Origin: Tritrichomonas musculus
Lineage: Eukaryota > Parabasalia > Tritrichomonadida > Tritrichomonadidae
Direction of reading: 5' to 3'
Assembly: GCA_039105265.1 (NCBI GenBank)
Contig: JAPFFF010000004.1
Location: forward strand, 4,526,001 to 4,590,000
DNA length: 64,000 bases
Positions 1 to 10,483 of the stretch are shown here, piece after piece. Position numbers and translations under genes: made by a program. Numbering within the stretch: the stretch's first letter is position 1; each line of letters begins with the position of its first letter. Under the pieces are notes generated by a model. It was not told where the DNA came from. It saw only the letters and a list, made by a program, of their open reading frames with translations, and ran no database searches.

Positions 1-1698
1 GCATTCATAGTGAATCATTTCGCCATCTAAGCATCTCAAAGCTCTTCTTATTCTACGAGCATCAACTACACTCGGCTCTTTCAAATTTTGTCTTATAAAT
101 TCTTCAATATTATAATCATGAATTTCCATTGTTTTTTGCGAATTATCATATACTATCACACATACAAATGGGAATGGCTTAATATACATTCTACCCCAAT
201 AAGTAGGATCATTAATTTCATCACATTTGAAATATACATCAACACCTTCCAATTCACGAGCTAACCTCCTACATTGAGCAATTTCAGGACTTGGAGGGAA
301 AAGTCCAGAACGATAAGCTTTTTTACCGACTCGACGAACAATATCATCTAGTTCAAGTAGTCTTTCATAGGCAGGATGAGTTGCTTCATCTGTTGCAAGA
401 ATTCCACGCCAAAAACGTTGCCAAATCATTTGTTTTCTGGTGACTTCTGTATTGTAGTCCATATTTGAAGAGACTTTGATAGAACCGAAATGTTTTCTGA
501 AAAAAGTTCTAATAAAAGGAATACTATAAAGTATTATAACAATCATAAAAATGAGATTAATAACATGAAATATTAATAATGTAACAGTAGCGTATGTTCC
601 GGATATAACTTTGGTGAGAACTAATAATTGCATAATTAAAGTTAGAAGTGAGGTTACACGAGCTGAAATATCGAGCCAATCATCTGAATCATTTAAAAAT
701 GGTCGCATTATGGATGATACTAGACAATACATGGCTACAATGGCTGTTGATAATGAAACCGAGAGAATTTCGCTTTTGATGTAGGGAATGCATGGTATGA
801 CTAGTAATACTTTGACAACCATGATTATGACTTTATAAGCAGACCATCCGTATTCATATCCTGCATATAAAAATTTATATGGACATTGATCATCTTGCAA
901 AAGTTCGCGATACTGCTCATAATACTGTTTCTTATTTTTTTTAACATCAATTCGGCGGCCTTGAGCATCATAACGTTGTGGGACAGGTTGATATTTCCGA
1001 ATCGTTCGATATACTGTGTAAGGTAGGTAGATACCAATAAATAAAAGTATAAAAAAGGCTACGAGCAAATGATATATATGCTTTCCTTCATAACATTGCA
1101 TTTCATAATATGACATCATTGTTTTATCACAAAAAATAACTTTGAATGTTGAATTCATTGTAGGCAAATATAAAGTGGTAAGAATTGTGACAAGCATTTT
1201 GGTGTAAAAAAGCCAAAGAGTTCCTCGTCTTTGCCACCCATAAACGTTATAACCTTGAATTTCCATATTTGGATCGTACAATTTTTGAATCAACCATACT
1301 GTAAATAAAATAAAGGAAAGAGTCCCCCATAAATAAAATATAATAAGTTCTGTTATACTAGATACAAAAGTCCATATTAATGAAATGAACTTAAAAAGAT
1401 TATCAAGGGCATTCTTAAATCCTTGTGGCAATTCAAAATTATCGAACCAGAGTCCCACTTGCTGGAAAAAATTCATAAATATATCATATTTGACAAAGTT
1501 CACAGCTCTTTTACAACATTGGGCAACACCAGCAAAGCCCCCATCAACAGAAGCGGCAAGTGAAAGCGAATCAGAAGATTTTCCAATGGTATTTTTGACA
1601 AGATCACTGACACTACTGCTATCAAATGCTACATTAACGTCTTTAAATGATCCAGATAATGCGCCAAATTCCGATTTTGGAATTTTAACATGCTCCAT
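1..1698 (-). CDS. Polytopic membrane protein, C-terminus cut by window edge
   Basis: An open frame of 566 codons starts at the ATG at 1698 and runs off the left edge without a stop. The N-terminal ~100 residues are soluble and have no signal peptide. About seven hydrophobic segments follow, near residues 105-138, 160-180, 207-230, 290-308, 312-340, 345-365 and 370-395. A loop between the third and fourth is basic and tyrosine-rich, and the tail after residue ~400 is hydrophilic and probably cytosolic. The layout recalls TRP/polycystin-like or other trichomonad multi-pass proteins, but I see no diagnostic motif, so the family is open. Membrane location is strongly supported; function is not. 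The next gene upstream is on the same strand, ending at 2191. Confidence 0.8.
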   Translation of the reverse strand, partial: MEHVKIPKSEFGALSGSFKDVNVAFDSSSVSDLVKNTIGKSSDSLSLAASVDGGFAGVAQCCKRAVNFVKYDIFMNFFQQVGLWFDNFELPQGFKNALDNLFKFISLIWTFVSSITELIIFYLWGTLSFILFTVWLIQKLYDPNMEIQGYNVYGWQRRGTLWLFYTKMLVTILTTLYLPTMNSTFKVIFCDKTMMSYYEMQCYEGKHIYHLLVAFFILLFIGIYLPYTVYRTIRKYQPVPQRYDAQGRRIDVKKNKKQYYEQYRELLQDDQCPYKFLYAGYEYGWSAYKVIIMVVKVLLVIPCIPYIKSEILSVSLSTAIVAMYCLVSSIMRPFLNDSDDWLDISARVTSLLTLIMQLLVLTKVISGTYATVTLLIFHVINLIFMIVIILYSIPFIRTFFRKHFGSIKVSSNMDYNTEVTRKQMIWQRFWRGILATDEATHPAYERLLELDDIVRRVGKKAYRSGLFPPSPEIAQCRRLARELEGVDVYFKCDEINDPTYWGRMYIKPFPFVCVIVYDNSQKTMEIHDYNIEEFIRQNLKEPSVVDARRIRRALRCLDGEMIHYEC

Positions 1699-2190
1699 TT
1701 ATAGTATTTGTAACGATTTTTATAGTATAAAGCATTCAATTTTCATCCGATCAATTTTTTTTATTTGAATTATATCAATTTTTGAATTACATCAATTTGA
1801 ATGATGCTTCAATTTTTCCAAAGATTTTAACAGAGTTTAATTCAATTATTATTTCATTGATATTTTTTTAGTAATATCTTAATATTTTTCAATTATTATA
1901 TAATTATTTTTCAAATATGAATAATAATAATTATTTTAAATTAAAATTTCCAAATGTTCTAAGTAGAAAATAAAAAATTTTGAAGAAATAAATCAAAAAA
2001 TTTTAACGAAAATTGAAAAATTTAAACTTTTTAAAAGAAAACAAAAAATCATTTTACAATCAGAGATTGTCAATCACAGAAGTCGTAGCTTACGACTCGT
2101 AGGAATCCAATCATACATAAAAAAAAGTTATAAAATGCTACTAATATATTTTATAAAAAACAAAAAACAACAATAATAAATTAACTAATC
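1699..2190. other. Intergenic, AT-rich
   Basis: This 490-bp spacer lies upstream of the membrane protein gene and downstream of the coiled-coil gene. It is A/T homopolymer-rich. No convincing ORF, RNA gene or initiator motif was found. Confidence 0.6.
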
Positions 2191-4008
2191 TTAACTTGGT
2201 GAAAAAGTACTACTTATTGGCTTTCTATAAATATATTTTTTTCTGACTTCTTCAATATCAATATCAAATTTGGCAGCCAGCATTTCAATATTCAATTCTC
2301 CATTTTTATTAGTCATTTTTCTGACTTCTTCTAATATTAAATCTTTTTTCCTCTGAAGTTGAGAAGATTTCATTGCGACGAGCCTAATTTCATCTTGCCT
2401 ATCCTGCTGAATTCTTTCAACTACACTCATTTTTTTGTTCAAAAGTTGCGTTGCTAAATGATTTTCATATTCAATACGTCTCTGGAGACGACCATTGTTT
2501 TCTTCTCCAATTTTTTGTTTCATCCATTGAAAAGCATTTTTGTTTTTTAATTCTTGTTCTTGCATTTTTTTCACCTCTTCAAATTTTGCAGCCTTAATCG
2601 CCATTTTCTCCTCAAACTGAATCAATTTCTGCTGCTCTAATTGGTCTGCTTTTCGCTTTTTTTCAAACATTTTCATCGTTTTTTCTTCATTATCAAGTCT
2701 AGCTAGCTCAGCTTTTTTCTCCCTGTCCTTAACAATTTGATGGTATCTCTCAACAGCTTGGTCATTGCGAATTTGAAGTTTCTCTTTTTTTTTCATATCT
2801 TCTTCTTCAAGTTTCTTAGTAAGTAGTAGTGATCTTTGGAGTCGTTCTTCATTCTTTTTTCTCGTTTCGATAAGTGATAACATTTTTTGCTTCTTTTGCT
2901 GATCAAGTCTTTTTTGAACATTATTTTCATTTTCAATCATTTTGGCTGTTTTTCTTTCTATTTCTTCTTTTTCCCTTTTATGCGTTAAATTAAGCCTTTC
3001 AACAGCTTTTTCCATCAGCGCTCTATTGTGCTCCTTAAGTTGAGCAAGTTCATCTTCTTTTTGCTTCATTAGACGAAGTTCACGCTGCTTTAATAAAACA
3101 CTTCTCTCATCTCTCTTTTTCTGTTCAATTTGTTCTGCCAAGATTCTATCATCATGAAACTTTTTTAATTTCATTTCTTTTAGTTGACTTTGACGTGCAA
3201 ATTCAGCTTTCCTTATTTTATCACGTTCAATTTCTCGTTGCCGCCTTCTTTCTTCTTTTTCAATTAGCTGCTTTTGCTGTTCAGCAATTTCCATTTCTCT
3301 TAATTTATATCTTTCTTGAACCTTTTGTTCTCGTTGCTGCCTTTTTTGCTGTTCTTCTTCATATTTTTTCTGTTTAGTTTCTGCTTGCAATTTTAAATTT
3401 TGCTCTATTGTTTGCTGCCTTTTGGTTTCTTTTAAAATACTTTCTCTTCGAACAAGTTCGGCGGCTATAATACGCTCAATCTCTTTTTTCTGTGCACGTT
3501 TAATCTTTGAAAATTCTTGTTCAACGAGAGTAGCTGTCAAGGGTCTTCGAGCAGAGCGATATTTTAAATCAAATTGATTCTGTCTTTGAGTTTGTATTAA
3601 CAATTCTTCCCTTTTTTCTTTAATCTGTTCGATTGCATCAATTCTACGTCTTTCAAATTCATTGATAATTTGCTGACGAACTTTTTCATCACCAGGAATG
3701 CTTTTTTTTTCTTCTTCTGTAAGCTGAATAAGTTCTTCTGGTGTAATTCCAAGTCTATTCATCGCATCAATTGTAAATGACTCTGTAAATTTTGGTGGGC
3801 CTTGACTAATGTCAGGGTTGAACTGAAGGATTCCAAAATCATTGCTAGATGAACTGAAATGATCGTTTTTGTTGTAGTTGAGAATGGGGGCGGTTTGATT
3901 AATATTATGTTCTAATGGTGGAATTTTGCTTGGAGAGTAACTCATTGCATTAACGTACTCATTAAAAAAATTCAATGTTTTACCATAAAATTTTGAATTA
4001 TCATTCAT
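2191..4008 (-). CDS. Long coiled-coil, K/E/Q/R-rich protein (cytoskeletal type)
   Basis: The frame encodes 605 residues from the ATG at 4008. An upstream in-frame extension to 4041 begins with GTG, so I prefer 4008. The first ~90 residues are low-complexity and N/S-rich. A short segment near residues 75-100 contains LGITPEELIQLTEEEKKSIP, which looks folded. From about residue 105 to 560 the chain is an almost unbroken charged alpha-helix of K/E/Q/R heptads, followed by a short C-terminal region. This is the composition of trichohyalin-like and axoneme- or cytoskeleton-associated proteins (CFAP/CCDC type) common in flagellated protists. Location on the flagellar or pelta-axostylar cytoskeleton is inference only. 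The DNA is less AT-rich than its flanks, consistent with a real gene. Confidence 0.85.
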   Translation of the reverse strand: MNDNSKFYGKTLNFFNEYVNAMSYSPSKIPPLEHNINQTAPILNYNKNDHFSSSSNDFGILQFNPDISQGPPKFTESFTIDAMNRLGITPEELIQLTEEEKKSIPGDEKVRQQIINEFERRRIDAIEQIKEKREELLIQTQRQNQFDLKYRSARRPLTATLVEQEFSKIKRAQKKEIERIIAAELVRRESILKETKRQQTIEQNLKLQAETKQKKYEEEQQKRQQREQKVQERYKLREMEIAEQQKQLIEKEERRRQREIERDKIRKAEFARQSQLKEMKLKKFHDDRILAEQIEQKKRDERSVLLKQRELRLMKQKEDELAQLKEHNRALMEKAVERLNLTHKREKEEIERKTAKMIENENNVQKRLDQQKKQKMLSLIETRKKNEERLQRSLLLTKKLEEEDMKKKEKLQIRNDQAVERYHQIVKDREKKAELARLDNEEKTMKMFEKKRKADQLEQQKLIQFEEKMAIKAAKFEEVKKMQEQELKNKNAFQWMKQKIGEENNGRLQRRIEYENHLATQLLNKKMSVVERIQQDRQDEIRLVAMKSSQLQRKKDLILEEVRKMTNKNGELNIEMLAAKFDIDIEEVRKKYIYRKPISSTFSPS

Positions 4009-5472
4009 TCTTTTACAATTATAAAATTCAGAGGTATTCACGAAGAAAACTAGCCTAGCAATTTAATTCTAACTTATTTATTTTATTTTTAAAATATGTA
4101 ATTAAGATAAATTACAAATTTTATATGATTCCATGTGTTTATTTTCAAGATATTGCTTAAGCATTTTTTTGTGAGAAAAAAAAACTATTTTCAATATATT
4201 TTGATATTTATTTGGAATTTTAAATGAAAGATTTTCTATAAAACAATATAAAATATCTCAATATATATATATATTGACATTAAATAATTATAAATTAAAA
4301 CATATATCGATTAATAATATTTTAAATAAAAAATTATTTAGATATTAACTTATTTTTATTTCAAAAAAAAAATATTTATTTAAAAATATTAGTTTTTCAC
4401 AAAATTTGTGATCACTTTTGTGAAATCCTTTGAAAAAAAGCTAATTTTGATTTATTTGTTAGAAAAAATGAATATTAATAGAATTATTTAAATGTTTAGC
4501 AAATTATTTGATTCAAATTATCGGCATTTTCTATTATATATATATATATGTATTTAGAAATATATATTTTATCCAATATCTGTAAAATTTCAATTTATTA
4601 TTTTTTTTTGTTGTTTGATTTTTGAACATTTTGACGTTTTGCACCCAAAAAAAACATCGATATTGTTGGAAACCAATTTTCTCAAAATTAAACACATAAA
4701 TTTCTTATTGATCGCAATTTATGTTAAGATGAATCGCAATAATTAATATATTAAAAATAAAAGCAAAAAGCTAGGCTGGAAAAAAAATTGGGTTGGATTT
4801 TTATTAATTCTTTGGTTTTTTTTTGTTAAATCCTTTGCTTTTTTAAATATCGAATTTATTAAAATGAGATATAAAGCCAACTCAATATTTAATTCTTTAT
4901 ATATTTATTAAAATTTTTAAGAATTTTTAATCCTTATTAAAAAAAAGTCTAATAATTCTAATATATCTGAAAAAATAAAATTCTTATATTTTAACAATGC
5001 AATGCTTGCCAAAGATAATATAGAGCAATTATATGTTTTTTTTATAAATTAGAATATTTATACTCTAATAGTCATTGAATTAATGCATTTCTAAAATCCA
5101 AAAAGACGTTAAGTCACTTAACATGAATACCTCTTAAAATTCTGAGTAAAAGAATGAAAGAATTTGATTTTTAAAAAAGACATATAAAGAAAGTTATGGA
5201 AACAAGCGATTCAGATTACTAAAATTTGCTTTATACTAGCTACCGAGCTTACTATGTAATTTTTTTTGATAATATCTAAATCAAAAAAGAAATTACATCA
5301 AATCAAATGTATCATCCATCCTTTACACGAAATAAATGACTAAATAATGATCCATATTATGGAGTAAAAAAAAAAAAAAGAATTTTGACAGAAATATGAT
5401 TTTTTCCTAAATATATTTATTCAAAAAAAATAAAATAAAATTTCTTTTAACATAATATAAAGATTATAATTA
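4009..5472. other. Intergenic, AT-rich with TA microsatellites
   Basis: The spacer is about 1.46 kb between two minus-strand genes. It holds short (TA)n runs near 4262-4275 and 4537-4550 and many A/T homopolymers. No ORF, tRNA or snRNA signature was recognised. Confidence 0.6.
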
Positions 5473-7011
5473 TCATTGAAAGATAGATCGAGGATCTAAT
5501 TTCGCTGGCTGAGAATCAAAATAATTATTAACCAACTGATTAGGGCTTTGGAGATTTTGGTTTTGCTGATTCATATTTCCGGATGGATATCCAGCGATGC
5601 TAGCGTTTTGGTTCTGTTGAAATGCTTGTTGTTGCTGAGGATACATATTACTTGTCTGTATGTGCTGTTGGCTATACACTTGGTTTGGTTGTGCTTGATA
5701 TTGATTATATGAATTTGATTGCTGTGAAGAAAATTGCTGTTGATATTGAGGATTCTGATAATATTGCTGCTGAGAAGTTTGTTGAGATGATTGTAGGGTC
5801 TGTTGCCTTAATTGCTGCTGTGATGATTGAAAAGGAAATTGCTGCATTTGTTGTTGTTGGGGTTGAAATGATTGCTGCTGTTGTTGCATTTGATATGATT
5901 GCTGTTGGTAATTTTGTTGTGACGTTTGCTGCTGTGAAGACTGATACATTTGCTGTTGATTCTGTTGCTGCGGTTGCTGATAAATTTGCTGTTGATAATT
6001 TTGCTGTGACGACTGGAAAGGCTGTTGTTGATAATTTTGCTGTAATGATTGATCTTGCTTCATTATATGAGATTGAAAAGGATTATTTCGTCTTTGACGA
6101 TCATATTCAGGATTGGGCTGATTTTGCAAATTTTGGTTTTGAGTAAAAGTTTGATCGTTTCTTTGAGGAAAATTATTTTTTTTCTTTGGCATTGCTGGCT
6201 GACCTTGTGAAAATGTTTGTTGTGGTGAAAACAAATCGTTTTGCTGAAAAGAATCTTGTGAATTGTTTTGCATTTGAAAAGGCGAATTATTTTGAGAGTT
6301 TGCTACAAATTGCTGCTGCTGGTAATACTGATTTTGCATTTGCATTGGCTGTTGCTGGTATTGGTATTCTTGATTAAAAGGCTGGCTTTGATAATTATTA
6401 CCTTGATATTGATTTTGATCATATACAGGACTTTGATCAAAAGAAGACGATTGAGACGGATCTTTTCTTCTTGGGAATTGTGCTCCAAATGGCTGCGCGT
6501 AGGTTTCTGTTGAGTTATAATTATTATTTTGATATGAATTATCTGAATATCCCATATTTTGATTATAATAGTTCATATTAGCAAGACCTCCATCAGATTG
6601 AGATGTTCTTTGCCTATTAAAATTATTTCTAGTGCTAGGAGGATCTAATTCTGGATTAACCCATTTTCGGTTAACATATTTATTTTTTATAAATCTTTGA
6701 AGACCTTCAACATCATCTGGAGATGGACGGTGAAACTTTGGAGATAGTCTTGCTTCCCAATATTCGGTAGCTCTTTTATTTCCAATTTTTTCCATCAAAG
6801 TCGCTTGCTCATCAGTCCACGTATCAAGCGTGCATGATCTAACAAATGTGATATGAGTTCCTAAACTTCTATGAATACCACTACACGTTATACAAATAAA
6901 TTCGCCAAGCGTTACACTGGCCCATAATGGATCTTTTGCATGACAATCTGCACAATAACAGTTTTGAGGAAGGTGAGATGCGCGCAAAACTCTATCTTTT
7001 GCCGATTTCAT
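5473..7011 (-). CDS. ArfGAP-domain protein with Q/N-rich tail (SMAP/Age2-like)
   Basis: The protein has 512 residues. Residues ~5-125 form an ArfGAP domain. The zinc finger C20-x2-C23-x16-C40-x2-C43 is complete, and the arginine finger is R48 in GIHRSLGTH. Such proteins stimulate GTP hydrolysis on Arf GTPases during vesicle budding at Golgi or endosomal membranes. From residue ~130 to the end the chain is disordered and very rich in Q, N, S, F and P, ending near DPRSIFQ. NPF tripeptides occur, as in Arf adaptors that bind EH domains. The start is the ATG at 7011, with a TCATAT initiator-like motif just upstream. The long + strand frames here are mirror images of the CAG/CAA-rich coding strand. 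Confidence 0.93.
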   Translation of the reverse strand: MKSAKDRVLRASHLPQNCYCADCHAKDPLWASVTLGEFICITCSGIHRSLGTHITFVRSCTLDTWTDEQATLMEKIGNKRATEYWEARLSPKFHRPSPDDVEGLQRFIKNKYVNRKWVNPELDPPSTRNNFNRQRTSQSDGGLANMNYYNQNMGYSDNSYQNNNYNSTETYAQPFGAQFPRRKDPSQSSSFDQSPVYDQNQYQGNNYQSQPFNQEYQYQQQPMQMQNQYYQQQQFVANSQNNSPFQMQNNSQDSFQQNDLFSPQQTFSQGQPAMPKKKNNFPQRNDQTFTQNQNLQNQPNPEYDRQRRNNPFQSHIMKQDQSLQQNYQQQPFQSSQQNYQQQIYQQPQQQNQQQMYQSSQQQTSQQNYQQQSYQMQQQQQSFQPQQQQMQQFPFQSSQQQLRQQTLQSSQQTSQQQYYQNPQYQQQFSSQQSNSYNQYQAQPNQVYSQQHIQTSNMYPQQQQAFQQNQNASIAGYPSGNMNQQNQNLQSPNQLVNNYFDSQPAKLDPRSIFQ

Positions 7012-7015
7012 TGAA

Positions 7016-7021
7016 ATATGA
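7016..7021 (-). promoter_or_regulatory. Initiator-like TCATAT before the ArfGAP gene
   Basis: On the minus strand TCATAT has its A at 7019, seven bases upstream of the ATG at 7011. It fits the trichomonad initiator consensus TCA(+1)-pyrimidine-(T/A), which gives very short leaders. The match is short, so chance is possible. Confidence 0.4.
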
Positions 7022-7484
7022 AGAACTAAATAATAATTGAAATCATAAATCCTCTATACCATTAAAAACTCAATATTAAAGCAATATTTCTTAATATTAA
7101 TCTATTTTAATATATAAAACAATTATGATATTTTTAGTTTTACATTTGTATATATGCATTACCATAAATTGTTTGAGATATAATAAATATAGTTTTTTGA
7201 CGTTTTAACTTTTTCATAGAATATGCTTCAGTACTGAGAACTTTTTGTATGCATATATGGTCTAAATAAACTTTTTGAGAAATTTAAAATTAAACTGAGT
7301 TCGAAAAACTTTTTATCTTTTTTATTAAACAATTTAATTGCATCATTCTTCATTAATAATATATTAAGTAATTATCATAATATTAATTAAATTTTAAAAA
7401 ATGAATTCATATTTAAAATATAAAGATATGATTATTTTAAATTGAGAAGGAGGTAATAATTTTTGGATATATTGTATTTTAAGC

Positions 7485-7512
7485 ACTGCTCTAGTGATGT
7501 GACTAGAGCAGT
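7485..7512. repeat. Perfect 11-bp stem-loop
   Basis: ACTGCTCTAGT (7485-7495) and ACTAGAGCAGT (7502-7512) are exact inverted repeats around a 6-nt loop. The stem is GC-richer than its surroundings. It lies in the spacer between the ArfGAP and helicase genes and has no assigned role. Confidence 0.6.
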
Positions 7513-7569
7513 ATCTCAAAAAGTTTAATAGAAAAAGTTTGTTTTTGGCGCTAAAGTTAAAAAAAATTT

Positions 7570-7730
7570 TGCGAGTTAAAGATAGCAAGTGAGTAATAGC
7601 GAGTTACAGATAACAAATTAAAGGTAGCGAACTACAGATAACAAATTGAAGATGATGGCGATTTACAGATGGCAAACTACAGATGGTGATTTACAGATGG
7701 AGAACTACAAATGGCGAGTTAAAGAAGTAG
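7570..7730. repeat. Degenerate tandem repeat, unit about 24-26 bp
   Basis: Variants of GCGA-TTACAGAT-GCAAA follow one another six or seven times with drift. No reading frame is kept across the units. The array lies 0.5 kb upstream of the virus-type helicase gene. Confidence 0.5.
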
Positions 7731-7990
7731 TAAGGTTAGTATGTTCTCCTTATACTACATATCCTACGCCCTTATTAACCCTAAATCATTCAGTCTAACA
7801 AAAATTGCATTTTTGTCATCCTCGACATAATTAGTATATATACCCGCCACAGTCGCGTGACAGCTAATTTAATAATTAAGTCGCTACTTGTGGCACAAGA
7901 CTAAAGATATATGTCTACGATCTATTAATATATAACAATTCAATAACGATAACCTAAAATAAATGCTATAATAATAGGCAAAATCGACTA

Positions 7991-8064
7991 TAATAATATG
8001 GAAACCGTCCGGAAACAATTCATTAGAGAGATTAATAATATGGAAACCGTCCTGAAACAATTCC
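7991..8064. repeat. Direct repeat, ~32 bp twice with 42-bp period
   Basis: TAATAATATGGAAACCGTCC plus about 12 further bases occurs at 7991 and again at 8033, with one or two mismatches. It ends about 140 bp before the helicase start codon. It could be an iteron-like or promoter element of that gene, but this is speculation. Confidence 0.6.
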
Positions 8065-8200
8065 ATAGCTATACTCATATACGGCATATCGAGATTGTGT
8101 CCAATAAAGTAGGACTATTGTAGCATATAATTGATGACCAAATGTATAAACAATGAGTTTGATATGAGATCTAAATGAGAATTTTATCCAACTGAAACTA

Positions 8201-9982
8201 ATGACGCTGAACACCATGTTATACGATCACGAATGTATTAAATGGGAGTCTGTTGATGACTATCGTGATTACATCCGTGACGCTGACGATACTTTGGCTA
8301 CCGCGGATCCGTTGAAACAACAAGTTGAACCAATACCAACACCAGAAGAAATCCATGATCCATCATATATACGATGGCAGATGTTTGATGAGATCCCTGA
8401 ACGATTATACACTAAACAGTGTGAAGGTTATTTCGATAAGAACGACAAACCATTAAAAGATGAAACATCGATTAAACACCTCACTAGGGGTGAACCACCA
8501 GTAGATATCGATGATGAACTAGAAATTTGTGATGAGTATGGCAATGTAATCGATTACATAGATTATGAAGATTATTATTATTGTATGGATCACAACCACA
8601 ACAAGTATGATTTACGGAAGATCACTAAACAAATCAGGACTAAGAAGTTCATCTGTGAAGCTCCAATCGGTTCTGGTAAATCGTCAGCGATTCGTAAATG
8701 GAGTGCGTCACATAGTACAGAGAGGTTTATGGTAATAGTTCCAACAGTGAATATAGCCACAGAGTTCTATACCAAGTTGAGTGATATGGACGTTAATTCC
8801 ATTCGATTATGTGTCAATGATAATGCGTTTAGTGAATTCCATAAAGCTGTAAATAAGGGAGTTGATATAATTATTACTACATACAACACTGCTTCGAAGT
8901 TCTTAGGTGATCTAATTGAAGAATACTATATGAAAGAGCAACGATTAGATTACTTTCTAGTGATTGATGAAGCGCATATGTTACTACAACTTATTGGATT
9001 GATAGAGATAACCAAAGAGTTCGATCGAGTTGCGTTAATAAGTGCTACTGCTGCCGATATTAAACACTTCGCGCGTTTCAGAGATTACATAATCGTTAAT
9101 CCACATATCGATAAGAGATACAATCGAAATATATACGTTAATAAGTTGATACCAGATGCTGCTGAGCAACGTGCTGAGATAGTTAACCTAATAGATACAA
9201 ACCGAACGAAATACGATAAAGTATTAATTAAGATCGAAGATAAGAAAGAATGTAAGAAATTGAAAGAGATGTTGAAAGATAGATACAAGGTTGCGTTATA
9301 TACAGGTGATAACAAAGAGGTTAATTTGAATGAAAATGGTTTATTTGATGAAGACGTTGATGTTATTATATCTACCTCATCTATCCAGAATGGACAGTCC
9401 ATTAAAGAGAATATTCTATCTGTATTCGTCCAAACATATATCGATACTATCTCCAGTGTTAAACAGTTTCTAGGTCGAAACCGAAATCGAAACTCGGATG
9501 TATATGTATATGTTCGATATGGAAAGCATTTGAACAAGAGAAAGTACTCGATACCGAACAACAGATATGAGAGATACTTAAACGAACTGCGTGATAGAGC
9601 ATGGAATTGTATGAGTAAAACAGATTGGAATGTCGCATTATATAAGTTTGGTCGTGTACGATTCGGTAAATCTGCTGATGATGATGATTCACAAAGTGAA
9701 GTTCTCGAAGAGAATGATGAATCTGTTGATGAATCTATTGATGAACCTATCGTTGATGAACATATCGTTGATACTTCGTACTCCGCTACCGCGGATGAAC
9801 CTATCGTTGATGAACCTGTCACTAATGAACCTACTGTAGATATAGAATTTACTACCAAAAGAGATCTATACAACTATTATGGAATCGATGTTAAGACAAT
9901 ACCAGATGGGTATGAAGTTAATATGAGATATAACAGAGTTAATGGTAAGAGAGGTCGATTGTATAAATTGGTGAAGAAGTGA
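8201..9982 (+). CDS. Virus-type SF2 helicase, origin-binding-protein-like
   Basis: The intact frame encodes 593 residues. Helicase motifs appear in order: Walker A EAPIGSGKS (153-161), motif Ia VPTVN (~180), DEAH box VIDEAHMLL (254-262), motif III SAT (281-283), a C-terminal RecA region with ISTSSIQNG (~390), and motif VI QFLGRNRNR (422-430). The xAPxGSGK(S/T) Walker A is characteristic of herpesvirus UL9-type origin-binding helicases and relatives in large DNA viruses. The first 140 residues are acidic and unassigned. Residues ~495-545 are a run of diverged D/E-P-I-V-D-E repeats, and a small basic C-terminal domain follows. The gene uses noticeably more CGA/GAT/TAC-type codons than host genes nearby, suggesting transfer. 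An alternative start at 8216 would shorten it by five codons. Confidence 0.8.
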   Translation: MTLNTMLYDHECIKWESVDDYRDYIRDADDTLATADPLKQQVEPIPTPEEIHDPSYIRWQMFDEIPERLYTKQCEGYFDKNDKPLKDETSIKHLTRGEPPVDIDDELEICDEYGNVIDYIDYEDYYYCMDHNHNKYDLRKITKQIRTKKFICEAPIGSGKSSAIRKWSASHSTERFMVIVPTVNIATEFYTKLSDMDVNSIRLCVNDNAFSEFHKAVNKGVDIIITTYNTASKFLGDLIEEYYMKEQRLDYFLVIDEAHMLLQLIGLIEITKEFDRVALISATAADIKHFARFRDYIIVNPHIDKRYNRNIYVNKLIPDAAEQRAEIVNLIDTNRTKYDKVLIKIEDKKECKKLKEMLKDRYKVALYTGDNKEVNLNENGLFDEDVDVIISTSSIQNGQSIKENILSVFVQTYIDTISSVKQFLGRNRNRNSDVYVYVRYGKHLNKRKYSIPNNRYERYLNELRDRAWNCMSKTDWNVALYKFGRVRFGKSADDDDSQSEVLEENDESVDESIDEPIVDEHIVDTSYSATADEPIVDEPVTNEPTVDIEFTTKRDLYNYYGIDVKTIPDGYEVNMRYNRVNGKRGRLYKLVKK

Positions 9983-10021
9983 ATCGACGATGCGATTACT
10001 TTGTATTTTTCTTGTAAAGAA

Positions 10022-10171
10022 ATGACCGCATTAACAGAATTATTCGCGATGAATGATATGGACAAGTTGAAGCATGAACTCGCTAGACTTATCGAATCGA
10101 AAGATTATAAGACAGTTAACAAACTATTACGTCGTAATCCAAATCGTGGAAATTTGATACTAGATCCTTAA
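10022..10171 (+). CDS. Small hypothetical protein behind the helicase
   Basis: The ORF encodes 49 residues, beginning MTALTELFAMNDMDKL and ending LILDP, 39 bp after the helicase stop. Codon choice (CGT, ATC, CTC, GAC, GCG) matches the helicase, not the AT-rich flanks. The sequence reads as one amphipathic helix with a basic end (KLLRRNPNR). No family is recognised. It is probably co-inherited with the helicase. Confidence 0.5.
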   Translation: MTALTELFAMNDMDKLKHELARLIESKDYKTVNKLLRRNPNRGNLILDP

Positions 10172-10483
10172 ATGAAGAGATCCCATGTGATGAGAAACAC
10201 TTTACTATGTAAAATAAAGCTCAAAAAAAATTGACGATTATTTTCTTCTGAAAAAGATGCATGTGCTATAAAGAATTCCTCAACTTTGTATTAACTTTTA
10301 GTAATATTTTTCAAAAAAAAAGAAAAAAAAAAAAGAAAAAACTAAAAGGCATTGACAAAGTTTATTCTATGGTAAAAAAAAGAATTATTAATCGATCGAA
10401 ACTTATTCTATATTAAAATTGTGATCCAAACAATGGATATTTTCATTAACATTATTGTTTGAACAGAGATGCAGACGCCGACT
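10172..10483. other. Spacer with A-rich tracts
   Basis: The spacer separates the helicase module from the polymerase fossil. It contains an A/G-rich run near 10312-10341. No ORF or RNA gene is seen. Confidence 0.5.

Noticed and set aside
5622-6513. Several + strand frames (174, 63 and 81 codons)
   Set aside because: They are antisense to the CAA/CAG-rich ArfGAP tail and have the artificial composition expected of that.
9085-9873. 262-codon minus-strand frame
   Set aside because: Mirror of the helicase gene; no motifs, serine-rich by-product of the coding strand.
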